A stretch of DNA of 64,000 nt from Candidatus Endomicrobiellum agilis (GCA_020328155.1 JAIXMX010000001.1:124001-188000); one strand, 5' to 3'. Shown: positions 28,848 to 39,441, counted from the stretch's first letter. Notes: generated by a model not told the origin, from the sequence alone. Translations and numbers: made by a program.

Positions 28848-29048
28848 TTATCAGGCTCTTTTTATCTCTCCATCCTTGTCGAGGATGGGAATATGAATGC
28901 ATAAAGAGTTCAAAATAAGTTGATGTCGGGAGCGAGAGGCAATTCTGACCGGGAGGACAGCTCTTCTTTTTTTTCTTCTTCTCTTATTGTAGAGGAAAAA
29001 ACTGAGGGATATAGTCAATGAAAAAGTTTTGTTCTTAGGAGAAATAAA

Positions 29049-29984
29049 ATGGCAAATTTAAAAGAATTAAGTAAAAGCCCGGAGCACCTGACAGGTGGAC
29101 ATCGCCTTTGTGCCGGTTGCGGTGCAGGCATAGTTGTAAGACAGGCTTTGATGGCTGCCGGCGATACGCCGATTGTTGTCACAAGCGCTACTGGTTGCTT
29201 AGAAGTCTCGACAACGGTTTTTCCTTATAGTGCATGGAGAGATTCGTTTTTCCACAGCGCGTTTGAAAACTCGGCAGCAACATGCAGCGGCATTGAAGCA
29301 GCATATAGAAGTTTAAAGGCGCAAGGTAAAATTAGAGATGATATTAGATTTATAGCTTTCGGCGGCGACGGTGGAACTTATGACATCGGTTTGCAGTCTT
29401 TGTCAGGTGCAATGGAGAGAGGGCATAGAATGCTTTATATATGCTATAACAATGAAGCATATATGAATACCGGAATCCAAAGGTCGGGAGCAACTCCTAG
29501 AGGAGCACATACGACAACCGCTCCTGCGGGAAAAGTGCGTCAGGGTAAAGAACAGAATAAAAAAGATTTAACGCAAATAATGATTGCTCACGATATTCCT
29601 TATGTCGCTCAGGCTTATGTTGGAAACTGGAACGATTTTATAACAAAAGTTCAGAAGGCGTTAGCAGTTGACGGACCGTCGTTTATAAACGTTTTAACGC
29701 CTTGCAGGCTTGGTTGGATATATAAACCGGAAGACACGATGGAACTTACAAGACTTGCAGTTGAAACTTGTATTTGGCCTTCTTTTGAGGTTGAAAACAG
29801 TGTTTATAAAATAAATGTTGTACCTAAAGAAAAAAAGCCTGTAATTGAATTTCTAAAACTACAGGGGAGATTTAAACATCTTTTCAAACCCGATAATGCC
29901 CATATTCTTGAAGCAATTCAGAAAAATGTTGACGAAAAATGGTCTCTTTTACAGCGAAAAGCAACATCTGGATGCCAGGCATAA
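29049..29984 (+). CDS. porB: 2-oxoacid:ferredoxin oxidoreductase beta subunit (TPP-binding)
   Basis: 'GHRLCAGCGAGIVVRQALM', 'GGDGGTYDIGLQSLSGAMERGHRMLYICYNNEAYMNTGIQRS'. Confidence 0.94.
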   Translation: MANLKELSKSPEHLTGGHRLCAGCGAGIVVRQALMAAGDTPIVVTSATGCLEVSTTVFPYSAWRDSFFHSAFENSAATCSGIEAAYRSLKAQGKIRDDIRFIAFGGDGGTYDIGLQSLSGAMERGHRMLYICYNNEAYMNTGIQRSGATPRGAHTTTAPAGKVRQGKEQNKKDLTQIMIAHDIPYVAQAYVGNWNDFITKVQKALAVDGPSFINVLTPCRLGWIYKPEDTMELTRLAVETCIWPSFEVENSVYKINVVPKEKKPVIEFLKLQGRFKHLFKPDNAHILEAIQKNVDEKWSLLQRKATSGCQA

Positions 29985-30120
29985 ATTTACAATAATCGTG
30001 GTATTTTGCATTATATCGGGATAAAATGGATTGCAATGCTATCCATCTGTACAATTAGCAGTAATGCCTGAAAACTCCTATTGAATACAAATGTGCTGGT
30101 AGCGGAAATATGTCCTTATT

Positions 30121-30157
30121 AAGAGAGCAGGTATTTTTTATCTGTTCTCTTTTTTTA
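30121..30157 (+). terminator. Intrinsic terminator
   Basis: AGAGAGCAG...CTGTTCTCT stem (one G-T) followed by TTTTTTT. Confidence 0.75.
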
Positions 30158-30234
30158 TTTGTGAATGTATGTTTTACATACCTCCATTAAATTAGGTATA
30201 ATTATTAGCAATTCATTATAATTAAGGAGCGAAT

Positions 30235-31392
30235 ATGATAAGGTTTACTACAGCAGGTGAGTCACACGGGGAAGGACTTCTTGTTATTCTCGAAGGGATT
30301 CCTGCGGGACTTACCATAAACTTTGAAGATATAGACGTAGAGCTTGCAAGAAGACAGAAAGGTTATGGTAGAGGACAAAGAATGCGCATAGAGACGGATG
30401 TCGTCAAAATTTTTTCAGGTATGCGTCATACAGTCTCGCTCGGTTCGCCGATAGCAATGTATATTGCAAATAAAGATTATAAAAACTGGACGCAGATAAT
30501 GTCTCCAACATCTAGCGATTTGGGCGGAAAGCCTCTTTTGAGACCGCGTCCGGGACATGCCGACTTGGCAGGACTTATGAAATATGGTGTAAGCGATTTC
30601 AGAGATATTCTGGAAAGAGCATCTGCAAGAGAAACGGCAGCGAGAGTGGCGGCTGGTGCTGTGTGCAAAGCTCTTTTAAAGGAGTTTGAAATAAGTATCG
30701 TGTCCTACACGTTGCAAATAGGAGATATTGTTGCAGATATGTCTTTGATTAAAGAAGATGAGATATGGCATAGCGCAGAAATGTCTTATGTAAGATGTCC
30801 TGATGCGCAGGCAAGTGAAAAAATGATCCAGTTAATAAAAACGGCAAATGAAAAAGGCGATACTTTGGGCGGTAAAACCGTTGTTGTGGCAAAAAATGTA
30901 CCAGCGGGACTTGGAAGTCATACTCAGTGGGATTTAAAACTTGATGGGCGCCTTGCACAGAATTTAGTTTCAATTCAGGCTGTAAAGGCTGTTGAGTTCG
31001 GTGCGGGAACAGAGCTTGCTTCGCTTTTTGGTTCAGCATCTCATGATGAAATTTTTTACAATGAAACAAAAGGATTTTATAGGAATACAAACAGATCAGG
31101 CGGCATAGAAGGCGGTATGAGCAACGGAGAACCTATTGTTGTAACGTGTACTATGAAAGCGATTCCATCGCTTGCCAATCCTCTGCACTCCGTGAATCTT
31201 GCTACAAAAAAAACCGCTGAAGCTGAAGTGGTAAGAAGCGATGTTTGCGCAGTTTCTGCGGTTGGCATTGTTGCAGAAGCTGCAGTTGCTATAGAGCTTG
31301 CAAAAGCATTAAAAGAAAAGTTTGGCGGCGATTCTCTTGAAGATATGAAAAAGAACGTAAATACGTACAAAGAAAGAATAAAGGCATTATAA
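30235..31392 (+). CDS. aroC: Chorismate synthase
   Basis: 'RFTTAGESHGEGLLVILEGIPAG', 'RRQKGYGRGQRM', 'RPRPGHADLAG', 'NRSGGIEGGMSNGEPI'. Confidence 0.96.
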   Translation: MIRFTTAGESHGEGLLVILEGIPAGLTINFEDIDVELARRQKGYGRGQRMRIETDVVKIFSGMRHTVSLGSPIAMYIANKDYKNWTQIMSPTSSDLGGKPLLRPRPGHADLAGLMKYGVSDFRDILERASARETAARVAAGAVCKALLKEFEISIVSYTLQIGDIVADMSLIKEDEIWHSAEMSYVRCPDAQASEKMIQLIKTANEKGDTLGGKTVVVAKNVPAGLGSHTQWDLKLDGRLAQNLVSIQAVKAVEFGAGTELASLFGSASHDEIFYNETKGFYRNTNRSGGIEGGMSNGEPIVVTCTMKAIPSLANPLHSVNLATKKTAEAEVVRSDVCAVSAVGIVAEAAVAIELAKALKEKFGGDSLEDMKKNVNTYKERIKAL

Positions 31393-31907
31393 TGAATCTT
31401 GTATTTACCGGTTTCATGGGTACAGGCAAATCAAAGACCGGAAGAATCGTGTCGGAAAGACTAAAAAGAGATTTTTTTGATACCGATAACTTAATAGAAA
31501 GAAAAGTTGGATATTCGATAAATGATATTTTTAAAAGATACGGCGAGACCAGTTTTAGACAAATGGAAATTGAAACCATAAAAGAGGTATCTGAAAGAGA
31601 TTCTGCCGTAATTTCATGTGGTGGCGGGGTGGTTTTAAGTTCCGCAAATATTGCAGCTTTAAGGAAAAAAGGGATAATAATAAATCTCTACGCTTCAGCT
31701 GAAGTTATATATGAAAGGTTGAAAAGCGAGAATGACAGACCTCTTCTAAGATGTGAAAAACCTTTGGCAGAGATAAAGAAACTTCTTAATTTTAGAAAAA
31801 CCTTTTACGTGGATTGTGATTTTTCTTTTGATACGGACGGTTTATCGGCAGCTAAAGTCGCGGATAAAGTTTTAAATAACGACACCATAAAAAAATTGTT
31901 GCTTTAG
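31392..31907 (+). CDS. aroK: Shikimate kinase
   Basis: 'LVFTGFMGTGKSKTGRIV', 'FFDTDNLIERKVG', 'FRQMEIETIKEV', 'VISCGGGVVL'. Confidence 0.93.
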   Translation: MNLVFTGFMGTGKSKTGRIVSERLKRDFFDTDNLIERKVGYSINDIFKRYGETSFRQMEIETIKEVSERDSAVISCGGGVVLSSANIAALRKKGIIINLYASAEVIYERLKSENDRPLLRCEKPLAEIKKLLNFRKTFYVDCDFSFDTDGLSAAKVADKVLNNDTIKKLLL

Positions 31908-32029
31908 TATATCGCTGCCGATAAACTCAGTAGTCTTTTCGGTATGCGGAACTAACCGGTAAAATCAAATTGATTTAAAAAATCAAAAATTGTATAATTT
32001 GTGCGTTATATTCCAAAGAGAGAAAGCAG

Positions 32030-32716
32030 ATGTTTAGAAGAATATTGAATTCGGCGCTATTGATTTTTTTTTCTGTTTCTTTGTTATCTGCGAGCGAAAC
32101 TTATTTAATAGATACTCCTACTGCAAGTGTATTGGATTACGGTTCTTATAGTGCGGGATTTAGGGTTTTTTCAAACGGCAACCTTCTTTCAAAAATTGAT
32201 TTTGGTGTTTTTAAACTCTTAAATATAGGTGTGTCGTGGGAGTTAGACAAGTTTGTCGGGAATGATCGGATAAAAGTTGCAATTCCTGCTTTGCGGATCA
32301 AGTTTAGGATTTATGATGGAGATATGACTTTGCCCGAAGTAGCAGTAGGTTATGACGGTCAGGGTTATTTTTTTGATTTTAATCGAGAGGGCAATTATTT
32401 GCAGATGGGTAAAGGACTGTATATTGTTGCAGGCAGAGAGTTTCTTATTGAAGGTTTAACGCTTAATGCTGGCATCAATATGGGTAGTTTTTCGAAACCT
32501 AGAATTCATGTCTTTTTAAATTTAATAACTTCTCTATATAAAGATATAATATATTTTATGATGGAATGTGACAGCATGGATCTAAAACTTAATTTTGGTT
32601 TTAAATTTGCTTTAACGGAACATATAAGTGCAAGATGCGTTTTGAGAAACCATTGCGACAATCACAAAATTTGCTCTGAAAGAGTTTTTAAAATAAGTTA
32701 TTCCGGTAAATTTTGA
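32030..32716 (+). CDS. Conserved protein with signal peptide (possible outer-membrane beta-barrel)
   Basis: Signal peptide 'MFRRILNSALLIFFSVSLLSASE' and alternating beta-like pattern; no firm family call. Confidence 0.7.
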   Translation: MFRRILNSALLIFFSVSLLSASETYLIDTPTASVLDYGSYSAGFRVFSNGNLLSKIDFGVFKLLNIGVSWELDKFVGNDRIKVAIPALRIKFRIYDGDMTLPEVAVGYDGQGYFFDFNREGNYLQMGKGLYIVAGREFLIEGLTLNAGINMGSFSKPRIHVFLNLITSLYKDIIYFMMECDSMDLKLNFGFKFALTEHISARCVLRNHCDNHKICSERVFKISYSGKF

Positions 32717-32726
32717 GCGAGGATAA

Positions 32727-33734
32727 ATGGAAATGTCTTTTGATTTTGAAAAGCCTATTGCGGAGATTAATAAGAGAATTGATGGTTTAAAAGAAGCTTC
32801 TCGGATTGGCAATATAGATTTGTCGGTACAGATTAAAAATCTTGAAAAGACAAGAGATGAATTAAAACAAAAAATTTACAGTTCTTTGACGACTTGGCAG
32901 AGAATACAAATAGCAAGACATCCGCAGAGGCCTTACTCTGCAGATTATGTTAAGCTTGTCTTTAAAGATTTCATAGAACTTCATGGTGATAGGACTTTCG
33001 GTGACGATCAGGCAATTTTATGTGGCATTGCTACGTTTGACGATAGTCCTGTTGTTGTCGTAGGACATCAGAAAGGCAGAACTCTCAAGGAAAATATGGA
33101 TAGGAATTTTGGCATGGCGCACCCTGAGGGATATAGAAAAGCAATGAGAGTGATGAAGCTTGCCGGAAAATTCAACAGACCGATAGTAACTTTTATAGAT
33201 ACATCGGGTGCATATCCCGGAATTGCAGCTGAAGAAAGAGGGCAGGCGGAAGCCATAGCAAGAAATCTAAGAGATATGTCAAGTTTAAAAGTTCCTGTTG
33301 TGAGCATTGTTATAGGCGAAGGCGGTTCTGGCGGAGCTTTAGGCATAGGCGTTTCAAATAAAGTTTTGTGCCTTGAGAATGCCTATTATTCTGTTATTTC
33401 TCCGGAAGGCGCCGCCGCTATACTTTTTAGGGACGGTTCAAAAGCGTCGAAAGCCGCTCAGGCAATGAAAATAACGGCTAAAGATTTGTTAAGTTTAAAA
33501 ATTATAGACGAGGTTATAAAAGAACCACTCGGAGGCGCCCATTGTGACCCGTCGGTTGTGGCAGAAAATATAAAAGCTGCTTTAAGCAAGTATCTCCGTC
33601 AATATGAAACTATGAGCTGTAAAGAAATTGTTGATGAAAGATATTTAAAATTCAGGAAAATAGGCATTTACGAGGATGTTGCGGGTATTGAGAGTAACGG
33701 CAAAAAAACGAAGAAAAGTCTGCAAAAAAAATAG
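32727..33734 (+). CDS. accA: Acetyl-CoA carboxylase carboxyltransferase subunit alpha
   Basis: '[19 protein letters not shown]', '[14 protein letters not shown]', '[21 protein letters not shown]', '[13 protein letters not shown]'. Confidence 0.96.
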   Translation: MEMSFDFEKPIAEINKRIDGLKEASRIGNIDLSVQIKNLEKTRDELKQKIYSSLTTWQRIQIARHPQRPYSADYVKLVFKDFIELHGDRTFGDDQAILCGIATFDDSPVVVVGHQKGRTLKENMDRNFGMAHPEGYRKAMRVMKLAGKFNRPIVTFIDTSGAYPGIAAEERGQAEAIARNLRDMSSLKVPVVSIVIGEGGSGGALGIGVSNKVLCLENAYYSVISPEGAAAILFRDGSKASKAAQAMKITAKDLLSLKIIDEVIKEPLGGAHCDPSVVAENIKAALSKYLRQYETMSCKEIVDERYLKFRKIGIYEDVAGIESNGKKTKKSLQKK

Positions 33735-33770
33735 AATAAAAAACGAACACGGCGCACTAAATTTGACAGT

Positions 33771-33788
33771 CACCTCATCGATGAGGTG
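33771..33788. repeat. Perfect 18-bp palindrome CACCTCATCGATGAGGTG
   Basis: Direct reading; nested in outer inverted arms CGCACT (33753-33758) / AGTGCG (33793-33798). Confidence 0.9.
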
Positions 33789-33889
33789 TTGCAGTGCGAT
33801 AAAATCGAGATGCTATACTATAGAGGTTTATACAACTCTGTCGGAGTAGAATAGTTACGCCTTATTTGTCCTGTGAGGCGGTTAAAAAG

Positions 33890-34024
33890 ATGTCAAGAAT
33901 GCATAAAAAAGGGGAGGGAGAAAAAGAAGATAGGATACTTCTATTAGTTTTATTTGTGTTGTTTTCTCTTTTGCTTCTTAATCGAGGTTATAATAGAAAA
34001 GCTTTGGGCGGAGAGGGAGAATAG
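33890..34024 (+). CDS. Possible 44-aa small membrane protein
   Basis: MSRMHKKGEGEKEDRILLLVLFVLFSLLLLNRGYNRKALGGEGE*; hydrophobic core; no clear SD, not in track. Confidence 0.3.
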   Translation: MSRMHKKGEGEKEDRILLLVLFVLFSLLLLNRGYNRKALGGEGE

Positions 34025-34147
34025 TGAATAAAAAAGTTTTGCAGTGAGATGAAAAAACGCTGGACTGTCTTTTATGACTGATAGAAAAAATATTTGAGAT
34101 GTTAGCTATAATTTGTAAGAACAATATCTAACTAAGGAGAAAATAAA

Positions 34148-35143
34148 ATGGCGCTGGTATCGGGAAAACAGATTTTAGATGAAGCGAGAAAGAAAGGTTA
34201 CGGAGTAGGGGCATATAACGTCAATAATATGGAGCAAATACAGGCAATTATGGCTGCTGCAAAAGAAACGCAGTCTCCAGTAATAATTCAGGCTAGCAGA
34301 GGGGCTTTAAAGTATTCTAATTTTACGTACCTGGGATATTTGATGAAAGCTGCTGTTATAGAGAACCCGGATATTCCGGTTGCAATGCATTTAGACCACG
34401 GCAATTCTTTGGAATCAGCTATAAAAGCGATAGAGCTTGGATTTTCTTCGGTTATGATAGATGGCTCTTTGATGGAAGATGGAAAAACGGCTTCAACTTA
34501 TGATTATAACGTACAGGTTACCCGGTCTGTTGTCAAATATGCACATGAAAGAGGTGTTTCGGTGGAAGCTGAAATCGGAACATTAGGAGGCATAGAAGAC
34601 GGCGTAGGTTCAGGTAAAATACATTTGACGGACCCTGAAGAAGCAAAAAAATTTGTAGACGAGACAGATGTTGATTCTCTAGCTATTGCGATAGGAACTT
34701 CGCACGGTGCATATAAATTTAAGGGATCTGCAAATCTTGCTTTTGATGTTTTAAAAAAAATCAGAGCTTTGATAAATATTCCGATTGTGTTGCATGGAGC
34801 ATCGTCAGTTCCTAAAGAATTAACTGACGAAGTAAACAAGTATGGTGGAAAAATGCCAGGGGCAACAGGTGTGCCTATGTCAAACCTTCAAGAAGCAATT
34901 AAGCTCGGAGTGTCAAAAATCAATGTTGATACCGATGGAAGACTTGCAATTACGGCTGCAATAAGGAAAGTTTTTGTAGAAACACCTGAAAAATTTGATC
35001 CGAGGGATTATTTGGGACCTGCAAGAACTGCTCTTACAGATCTTATCATTACGAAAATGAAAGATTTTGGAACTGCAGGTCATGCAAAAGATTACATTCC
35101 AAAATCTCTTGAAGATATGAAAAAACTTTACACATCGAAATAA
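34148..35143 (+). CDS. Class II fructose-bisphosphate aldolase family protein
   Basis: 'GVGAYNVNNMEQIQAIMAAA', 'VAMHLDHGNSLESAIKAIELGFSSVMIDGS', 'LHGASSVP', 'KINVDTDGRLAITAAIR'. Confidence 0.92.
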   Translation: MALVSGKQILDEARKKGYGVGAYNVNNMEQIQAIMAAAKETQSPVIIQASRGALKYSNFTYLGYLMKAAVIENPDIPVAMHLDHGNSLESAIKAIELGFSSVMIDGSLMEDGKTASTYDYNVQVTRSVVKYAHERGVSVEAEIGTLGGIEDGVGSGKIHLTDPEEAKKFVDETDVDSLAIAIGTSHGAYKFKGSANLAFDVLKKIRALINIPIVLHGASSVPKELTDEVNKYGGKMPGATGVPMSNLQEAIKLGVSKINVDTDGRLAITAAIRKVFVETPEKFDPRDYLGPARTALTDLIITKMKDFGTAGHAKDYIPKSLEDMKKLYTSK

Positions 35144-35179
35144 TGACAAATTAGATTATGCGAGAAACTTTATAAGTAT

Positions 35180-35230
35180 ATCATTTCTGTCGCTTGACAA
35201 GAAGAAAAGCGGCAGAAATGATTTTATTCT
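35180..35230 (+). terminator. Strong intrinsic terminator after the aldolase gene
   Basis: ATCATTTCTGTCGCTT (35180-35195) pairs with AAGCGGCAGAAATGAT (35207-35222), then T-rich sequence. Confidence 0.75.
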
Positions 35231-35332
35231 AATAATGAAATATTTATTTATCAATTAAAGAGGATTGTTTTGTTGTAATCTATTTTAAACTTTAAACATG
35301 ATGTCGGTTGAAAGTTAAAAAAGGAAATTTTA

Positions 35333-35626
35333 ATGCCATTTTATAATGTAAAAAAAATCCAGATTCTTTCGCTTCTTGAAACATTGCCTATAATTTTTAT
35401 GATTTTAGGTATTGTCATAGGGTTGCTCTCGTTTTTTTTATTACCGCTAGGTTTAATCACAGGTTTTGGTTTTAGCGTAAGAAAATTATTGACATATTTT
35501 ACTTTTGTAGCTTTCTATACTATTAGTACGACTGTAGGATCGATAGTTATAGTATGGCTTTATAATTTTATAGCTGCAAGATTAAACATTGGTATTACAG
35601 TTTCTCTTGAGTCTAAAGTAGATTAG
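35333..35626 (+). CDS. Two-TM membrane protein, DUF3566-like
   Basis: 97 aa with two hydrophobic helices; C-terminal 'VGSIVIVWLYNFIAARLNIGITVSLE' typical of small DUF3566-type proteins. Confidence 0.55.
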   Translation: MPFYNVKKIQILSLLETLPIIFMILGIVIGLLSFFLLPLGLITGFGFSVRKLLTYFTFVAFYTISTTVGSIVIVWLYNFIAARLNIGITVSLESKVD

Positions 35627-36105
35627 TTGCTTTAATTGGTTATTTGCTGCTTACCTAAGATAAACCTTAATTTTGTTTTATATTTTTGAAAAAATATTTT
35701 ATCTTTTTTTATATACCGTTATTAGTATCTAAGCTAGCGAACCGTACTTTCATTTTGTATTTTTCTACTATTTTTTGTATATTCGCCGCCAAATCTTTTA
35801 TCTAATGTTTTCCATCTTAAATTGCCCGTCTTGGTTTGAAATATTTTTTTTGAGAAGTTCTTAGATGTAAAAAAATTCCGTTGACTGCCCGCGCTTAAAG
35901 ATATATAATACCTTGTACTTTTTGAAAGCCAACGAATTTGCAAAAAATGCTTAAAACTGAAAAATTTAGACGAGATTTCTAAAGGTTAGTGTTAAAGAAT
36001 CGCTTGTTTGACTGAAGAAATGCCGTCGGAATTATTGATAATTTGATAATGTGTTTCTGGATAAAATATATGTTGTAATGTAAGTTTTTTTGACAGGAAA
36101 ATAAA

Positions 36106-37458
36106 ATGAAGAAACAGAAGAAAGTTGACGTAAAAAAGCTTTTAGAAGCGGCGCAGGAACCGTCGAAAATTGCCAGAAAATTACATCCTTTTTATCGCGG
36201 TAAGATTGAAGTAGTTCCCAAATGCAGAGTTAAAGATTTGAATGATTTTTCAATATGGTACAGTCCTGGAGTCGCAGCAGTCTGCACTGATATTTACAAG
36301 AACCCTGAGCTTGTGTATGAATATACAAATAAATGGAATAGCGTTGCGATAGTAAGCGATGGGACGAGAGTTTTAGGACTTGGCGACATAGGACCTGAAG
36401 CCGGAATGCCAGTTATGGAAGGAAAAGCTCTTTTATACAAATATCTTGGCGGAGTTGATGCGTATCCGATATGTCTTGGTACAAAAGACGAGAAAGAAAT
36501 AGTGCAGACTGTAAAGATATTGCAGCCATCTTTCGGCGGCGTGAATTTGGAAGATATAGAACAGCCGAAGTGTTTTCCTGTATTAAATACTTTGAGAAAA
36601 GAATGTCATATACCTGTATGGCATGACGATCAGCAAGGAACGGCTCTTGTGACACTTGCAGGCTTTATAAACGCTTTAAAAGTTGTTGGCAAAAAAATAG
36701 AAAAAGTTAAAATTGCAATGATAGGAGCAGGCGCTGCAAATATATGCATATCAAGACTTTTAATTCTTTATGGTGTGGATCCTGCAAATATAATCATTGC
36801 TGACTTGAAAGGCACTTTACATAAAGAGAGATTTGATTTGAAACCATTTCCTGAAAAATGGGTGTTAGCCGTCGATACGAATATAAACAGTGTATGCGGT
36901 GGAATTAAAGAAGCTATGGAAAATGCCGATGCTGTTATTGCTTTGTCGGCTCCGGGACCTGGAGTAATAAGGAAAGAGTGGATAGAAAGAATGGCTAAAA
37001 ACCCCATAGTTTTTACGTGCGCAAATCCCGTGCCGGAAATTTGGCCATGGGAAGCGAGAGAAGCGGGAGCAGCCATAGTTGCAACAGGGAGAAGCGATTT
37101 TCCAAATCAGGTAAACAACTCTTTGGGATTTCCTGGAGTTTTTCGCGGGGTGCTTGATGTAAGAGCTTCGACAATTACGGATAGTATGTGTATAACGGCT
37201 GCAACAGAACTTGCTTCCTGTATAGGAGACAATAAAATAAAACCTGATAAAATTCTTCCTACTATGGACGACTGGGAAATTTTTCCTAAAGTAGCCGCTG
37301 CTATAGGCGTGAAAGCGATAAAAGAAAAAGTAGCTGGCAGAAAATTGAATTATGACAGAATTTTTGACGGTGCAAAAGCAATTATAAAAAGAAGCAGAGC
37401 TGTAACTGAGACAATGATGAAAAGTGGTTATATAAAAAGTGCGAAAGATAAAATCTGA
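36106..37458 (+). CDS. NAD(P)-dependent malic enzyme
   Basis: 'YSPGVAAVCTDI', 'SDGTRVLGLGDIGPEAGMPVMEGKALLYK', 'WHDDQQGTALVTLAGFINALK', 'TGRSDFPNQVNNSLGFPGVFRG'. Confidence 0.95.
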   Translation: MKKQKKVDVKKLLEAAQEPSKIARKLHPFYRGKIEVVPKCRVKDLNDFSIWYSPGVAAVCTDIYKNPELVYEYTNKWNSVAIVSDGTRVLGLGDIGPEAGMPVMEGKALLYKYLGGVDAYPICLGTKDEKEIVQTVKILQPSFGGVNLEDIEQPKCFPVLNTLRKECHIPVWHDDQQGTALVTLAGFINALKVVGKKIEKVKIAMIGAGAANICISRLLILYGVDPANIIIADLKGTLHKERFDLKPFPEKWVLAVDTNINSVCGGIKEAMENADAVIALSAPGPGVIRKEWIERMAKNPIVFTCANPVPEIWPWEAREAGAAIVATGRSDFPNQVNNSLGFPGVFRGVLDVRASTITDSMCITAATELASCIGDNKIKPDKILPTMDDWEIFPKVAAAIGVKAIKEKVAGRKLNYDRIFDGAKAIIKRSRAVTETMMKSGYIKSAKDKI

Positions 37459-38278
37459 AACTATAATCAATGTCGTAGAGAATTTGTGCGCTGAAGCAAA
37501 TTTTGAACTTCCTGTAGATGTTTTAAAAGCTCTTGAAAAAAATGTTGTTTTGGAAAAAGATACAGCAAAAGATATTTTAGAAGAAATTATTGAAAATGCA
37601 AACATTGCAAAAGAGGAGCGGATTCCGCTCTGTCAGGACACAGGTACGGCAAATTTTTTTATAAAAGTCGGCAGAAATGTGGATATTGTCGACGGAGATA
37701 TTTGTACTGCAATAAATAAAGGCGTCTCTTTAGGATATGCGAATAATTATTTGCGTGGATCCATTGTATCTGATCCTATTGAAAGAAAAAATACTAAAAA
37801 CAATACGCCAGCAAATATTTATATCGATATAGTATCCGGCGATAAAATAGAAATTACTTTTTTGCCAAAGGGAGGCGGAAGCGAGAATGCAAGTGCATTG
37901 AAAATGCTTACTCCGTCTGTCGGTTGGGACGGTATAAAAGAATTTGTTTTAAGTGCGGTAGGTGAAAAAGGCAGAAATGCTTGTCCCCCTTTGGTTGTCG
38001 GTGTTGGCGTAGGTGGGGATTTTGCGTCTGTCGGACTTATGTCAAAAAAAGCTCTACTCCGTGAAATAGGCAGTGAAAATGAAAGTGCTTTTTATGGCAA
38101 GAAAGAAATAGAATTATTAAACGATATAAATAAATTAAATATAGGTCCTATGGGTATGGGCGGGAAAACAACGGCTTTGGCGGTATTTATTGAAATAAAA
38201 CCAGCGCATATAGCCTCACTTCCTGTCGCTGTAAGCATTCAGTGCCATTCTTGCAGAAGAAAAACTGTTATAATATGA
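37439..38278 (+). CDS. Class I (Fe-S) fumarate hydratase, alpha subunit
   Basis: 'RIPLCQDTGTANFFIKVG', 'FLPKGGGSENASALKML', 'GVGVGGDFASVGLMSKKALLR'; adjacent beta subunit. Confidence 0.92.
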   Translation: MRKIKSETIINVVENLCAEANFELPVDVLKALEKNVVLEKDTAKDILEEIIENANIAKEERIPLCQDTGTANFFIKVGRNVDIVDGDICTAINKGVSLGYANNYLRGSIVSDPIERKNTKNNTPANIYIDIVSGDKIEITFLPKGGGSENASALKMLTPSVGWDGIKEFVLSAVGEKGRNACPPLVVGVGVGGDFASVGLMSKKALLREIGSENESAFYGKKEIELLNDINKLNIGPMGMGGKTTALAVFIEIKPAHIASLPVAVSIQCHSCRRKTVII

Positions 38279-38829
38279 AAATAGGTTTACGAGATTTAGT
38301 TTTAAATCCTGAAATACTAAAAGCAGGGCGAAGAATTTTGCTCAGTGGAACTGTTTATACGGCAAGGGATGCTGCTCATAAAAGAATTATAGCTATGTTA
38401 AACAGCGGCGATGCGGCTCCTTTTAATTTAAAGAATGCTGTGATTTATTACTGCGGTCCGTCACCTGCAAAACCGGGTGCGGTTATTGGAGCGTGTGGTC
38501 CTACAACGTCTTCAAGAATGGATGTTTTTACTCCCAAAATTTTAGAAGAAGGTGTTAAGTTTTTAATTGGGAAAGGAGCGCGGTCTGAGGCTGTTGTCAA
38601 TTCGATAAAAGAAAACGGTGCGGTATATCTCGTTGCTACCGGCGGTGCTGCGGCACTTCTTTCTAAGACTGTAAAAAAAGCCGATTTAATTGCTTTTGAA
38701 GATTTAGGACCCGAAGCAGTTTATAAGCTTGAAGTTAAAGATATGCCGTTGATTGTTGCTGTAGACAGCACAGGCAGTAATATTTTTGAATTAAACAGAA
38801 CTGTAACTTCGCAAAAAAGCACGCACTAA
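38275..38829 (+). CDS. Class I fumarate hydratase, beta subunit
   Basis: 'GRRILLSGTVYTARDAAHKR', 'YYCGPSPAKPGAVIGACGPTTSSRMD'; start overlaps alpha stop as ATGA. Confidence 0.92.
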   Translation: MKIGLRDLVLNPEILKAGRRILLSGTVYTARDAAHKRIIAMLNSGDAAPFNLKNAVIYYCGPSPAKPGAVIGACGPTTSSRMDVFTPKILEEGVKFLIGKGARSEAVVNSIKENGAVYLVATGGAAALLSKTVKKADLIAFEDLGPEAVYKLEVKDMPLIVAVDSTGSNIFELNRTVTSQKSTH

Positions 38830-38903
38830 TGTACACATTATCCAGTTATTTCTTAGTACTCTCTGTACTATTCCGTTTCAACTAAAGCTTTATAAAAGCG
38901 CAG

Positions 38904-39047
38904 TCCTTCCAGAAGGTTTTTACCAATAATCCGCTATTGTTTTTACCAAGGGTTTTAATCAGGAATCTACTATTGTCATTTCCGAAAGTTTCAATTGGAA
39001 ATCCAGTGTAGTCCTTCCCGAGAGTTTCTGTCGGGAATCTGTGTTTT
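38904..39047 (+). repeat. Four contiguous degenerate 36-bp tandem units, each with an internal palindrome (TTCCCGA-N-TCGGGAA type)
   Basis: Units 38904-38939, 38940-38975, 38976-39011, 39012-39047; e.g. TCCTTCCCGAGAGTTTCTGTCGGGAATCTGTGTTTT. Confidence 0.8.
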
Positions 39048-39123
39048 GCAGTTGCTAAAGTATTTTATATACATTGTAGCTAGAATTGAGTTTAATAAGA
39101 TTTTTGCGGGAGTTGCAAATTAG

Positions 39124-39407
39124 ACATTATTTTTATATATCGTGACAAATAAAAGAAGTGATGTTTTGTATATTGGCGTTACAAATTTTTTGGCTCGTAG
39201 AATATACGGACATAAAAAGAGCCTTTGCGATGGTTTTGCTAAGAAGCATAAGTTGAAGATACTTGTTTATTATGAGATGCTTAATGATGTTGAAAAGAGC
39301 TATAGAGAGAAAAGATTTTAAAAACTTGGAATCACTTTTGGAAAATAAGGTTAATAGAAAAAAAAGGATTCCGAGCGGCATGATTTGTATGATGAAATAG
39401 CACATTA
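39124..39407 (+). pseudogene. Decayed GIY-YIG nuclease (YhbQ/UPF0213-type)
   Basis: Conceptual 'HYFYI/VTNKRSDVLYIGVTNFLARRIYGHKKSLCDGFAKKHKLKILVYYEMLNDVEKSYREKRF*KLGITFGK*G**KKKDSERHDLYDEIAH*'; frameshift near 39140 and several stops. Confidence 0.75.
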
Positions 39408-39441
39408 AAAAAAGGGAAAGAATCTCGAGGAAGATAAAGTT

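Noticed and set aside
38904-39047. CRISPR array (36-bp periodicity with palindromic units)
   Set aside because: Units are contiguous with no unique spacers and diverge throughout; no cas genes nearby. Treated as degenerate palindromic tandem repeats.
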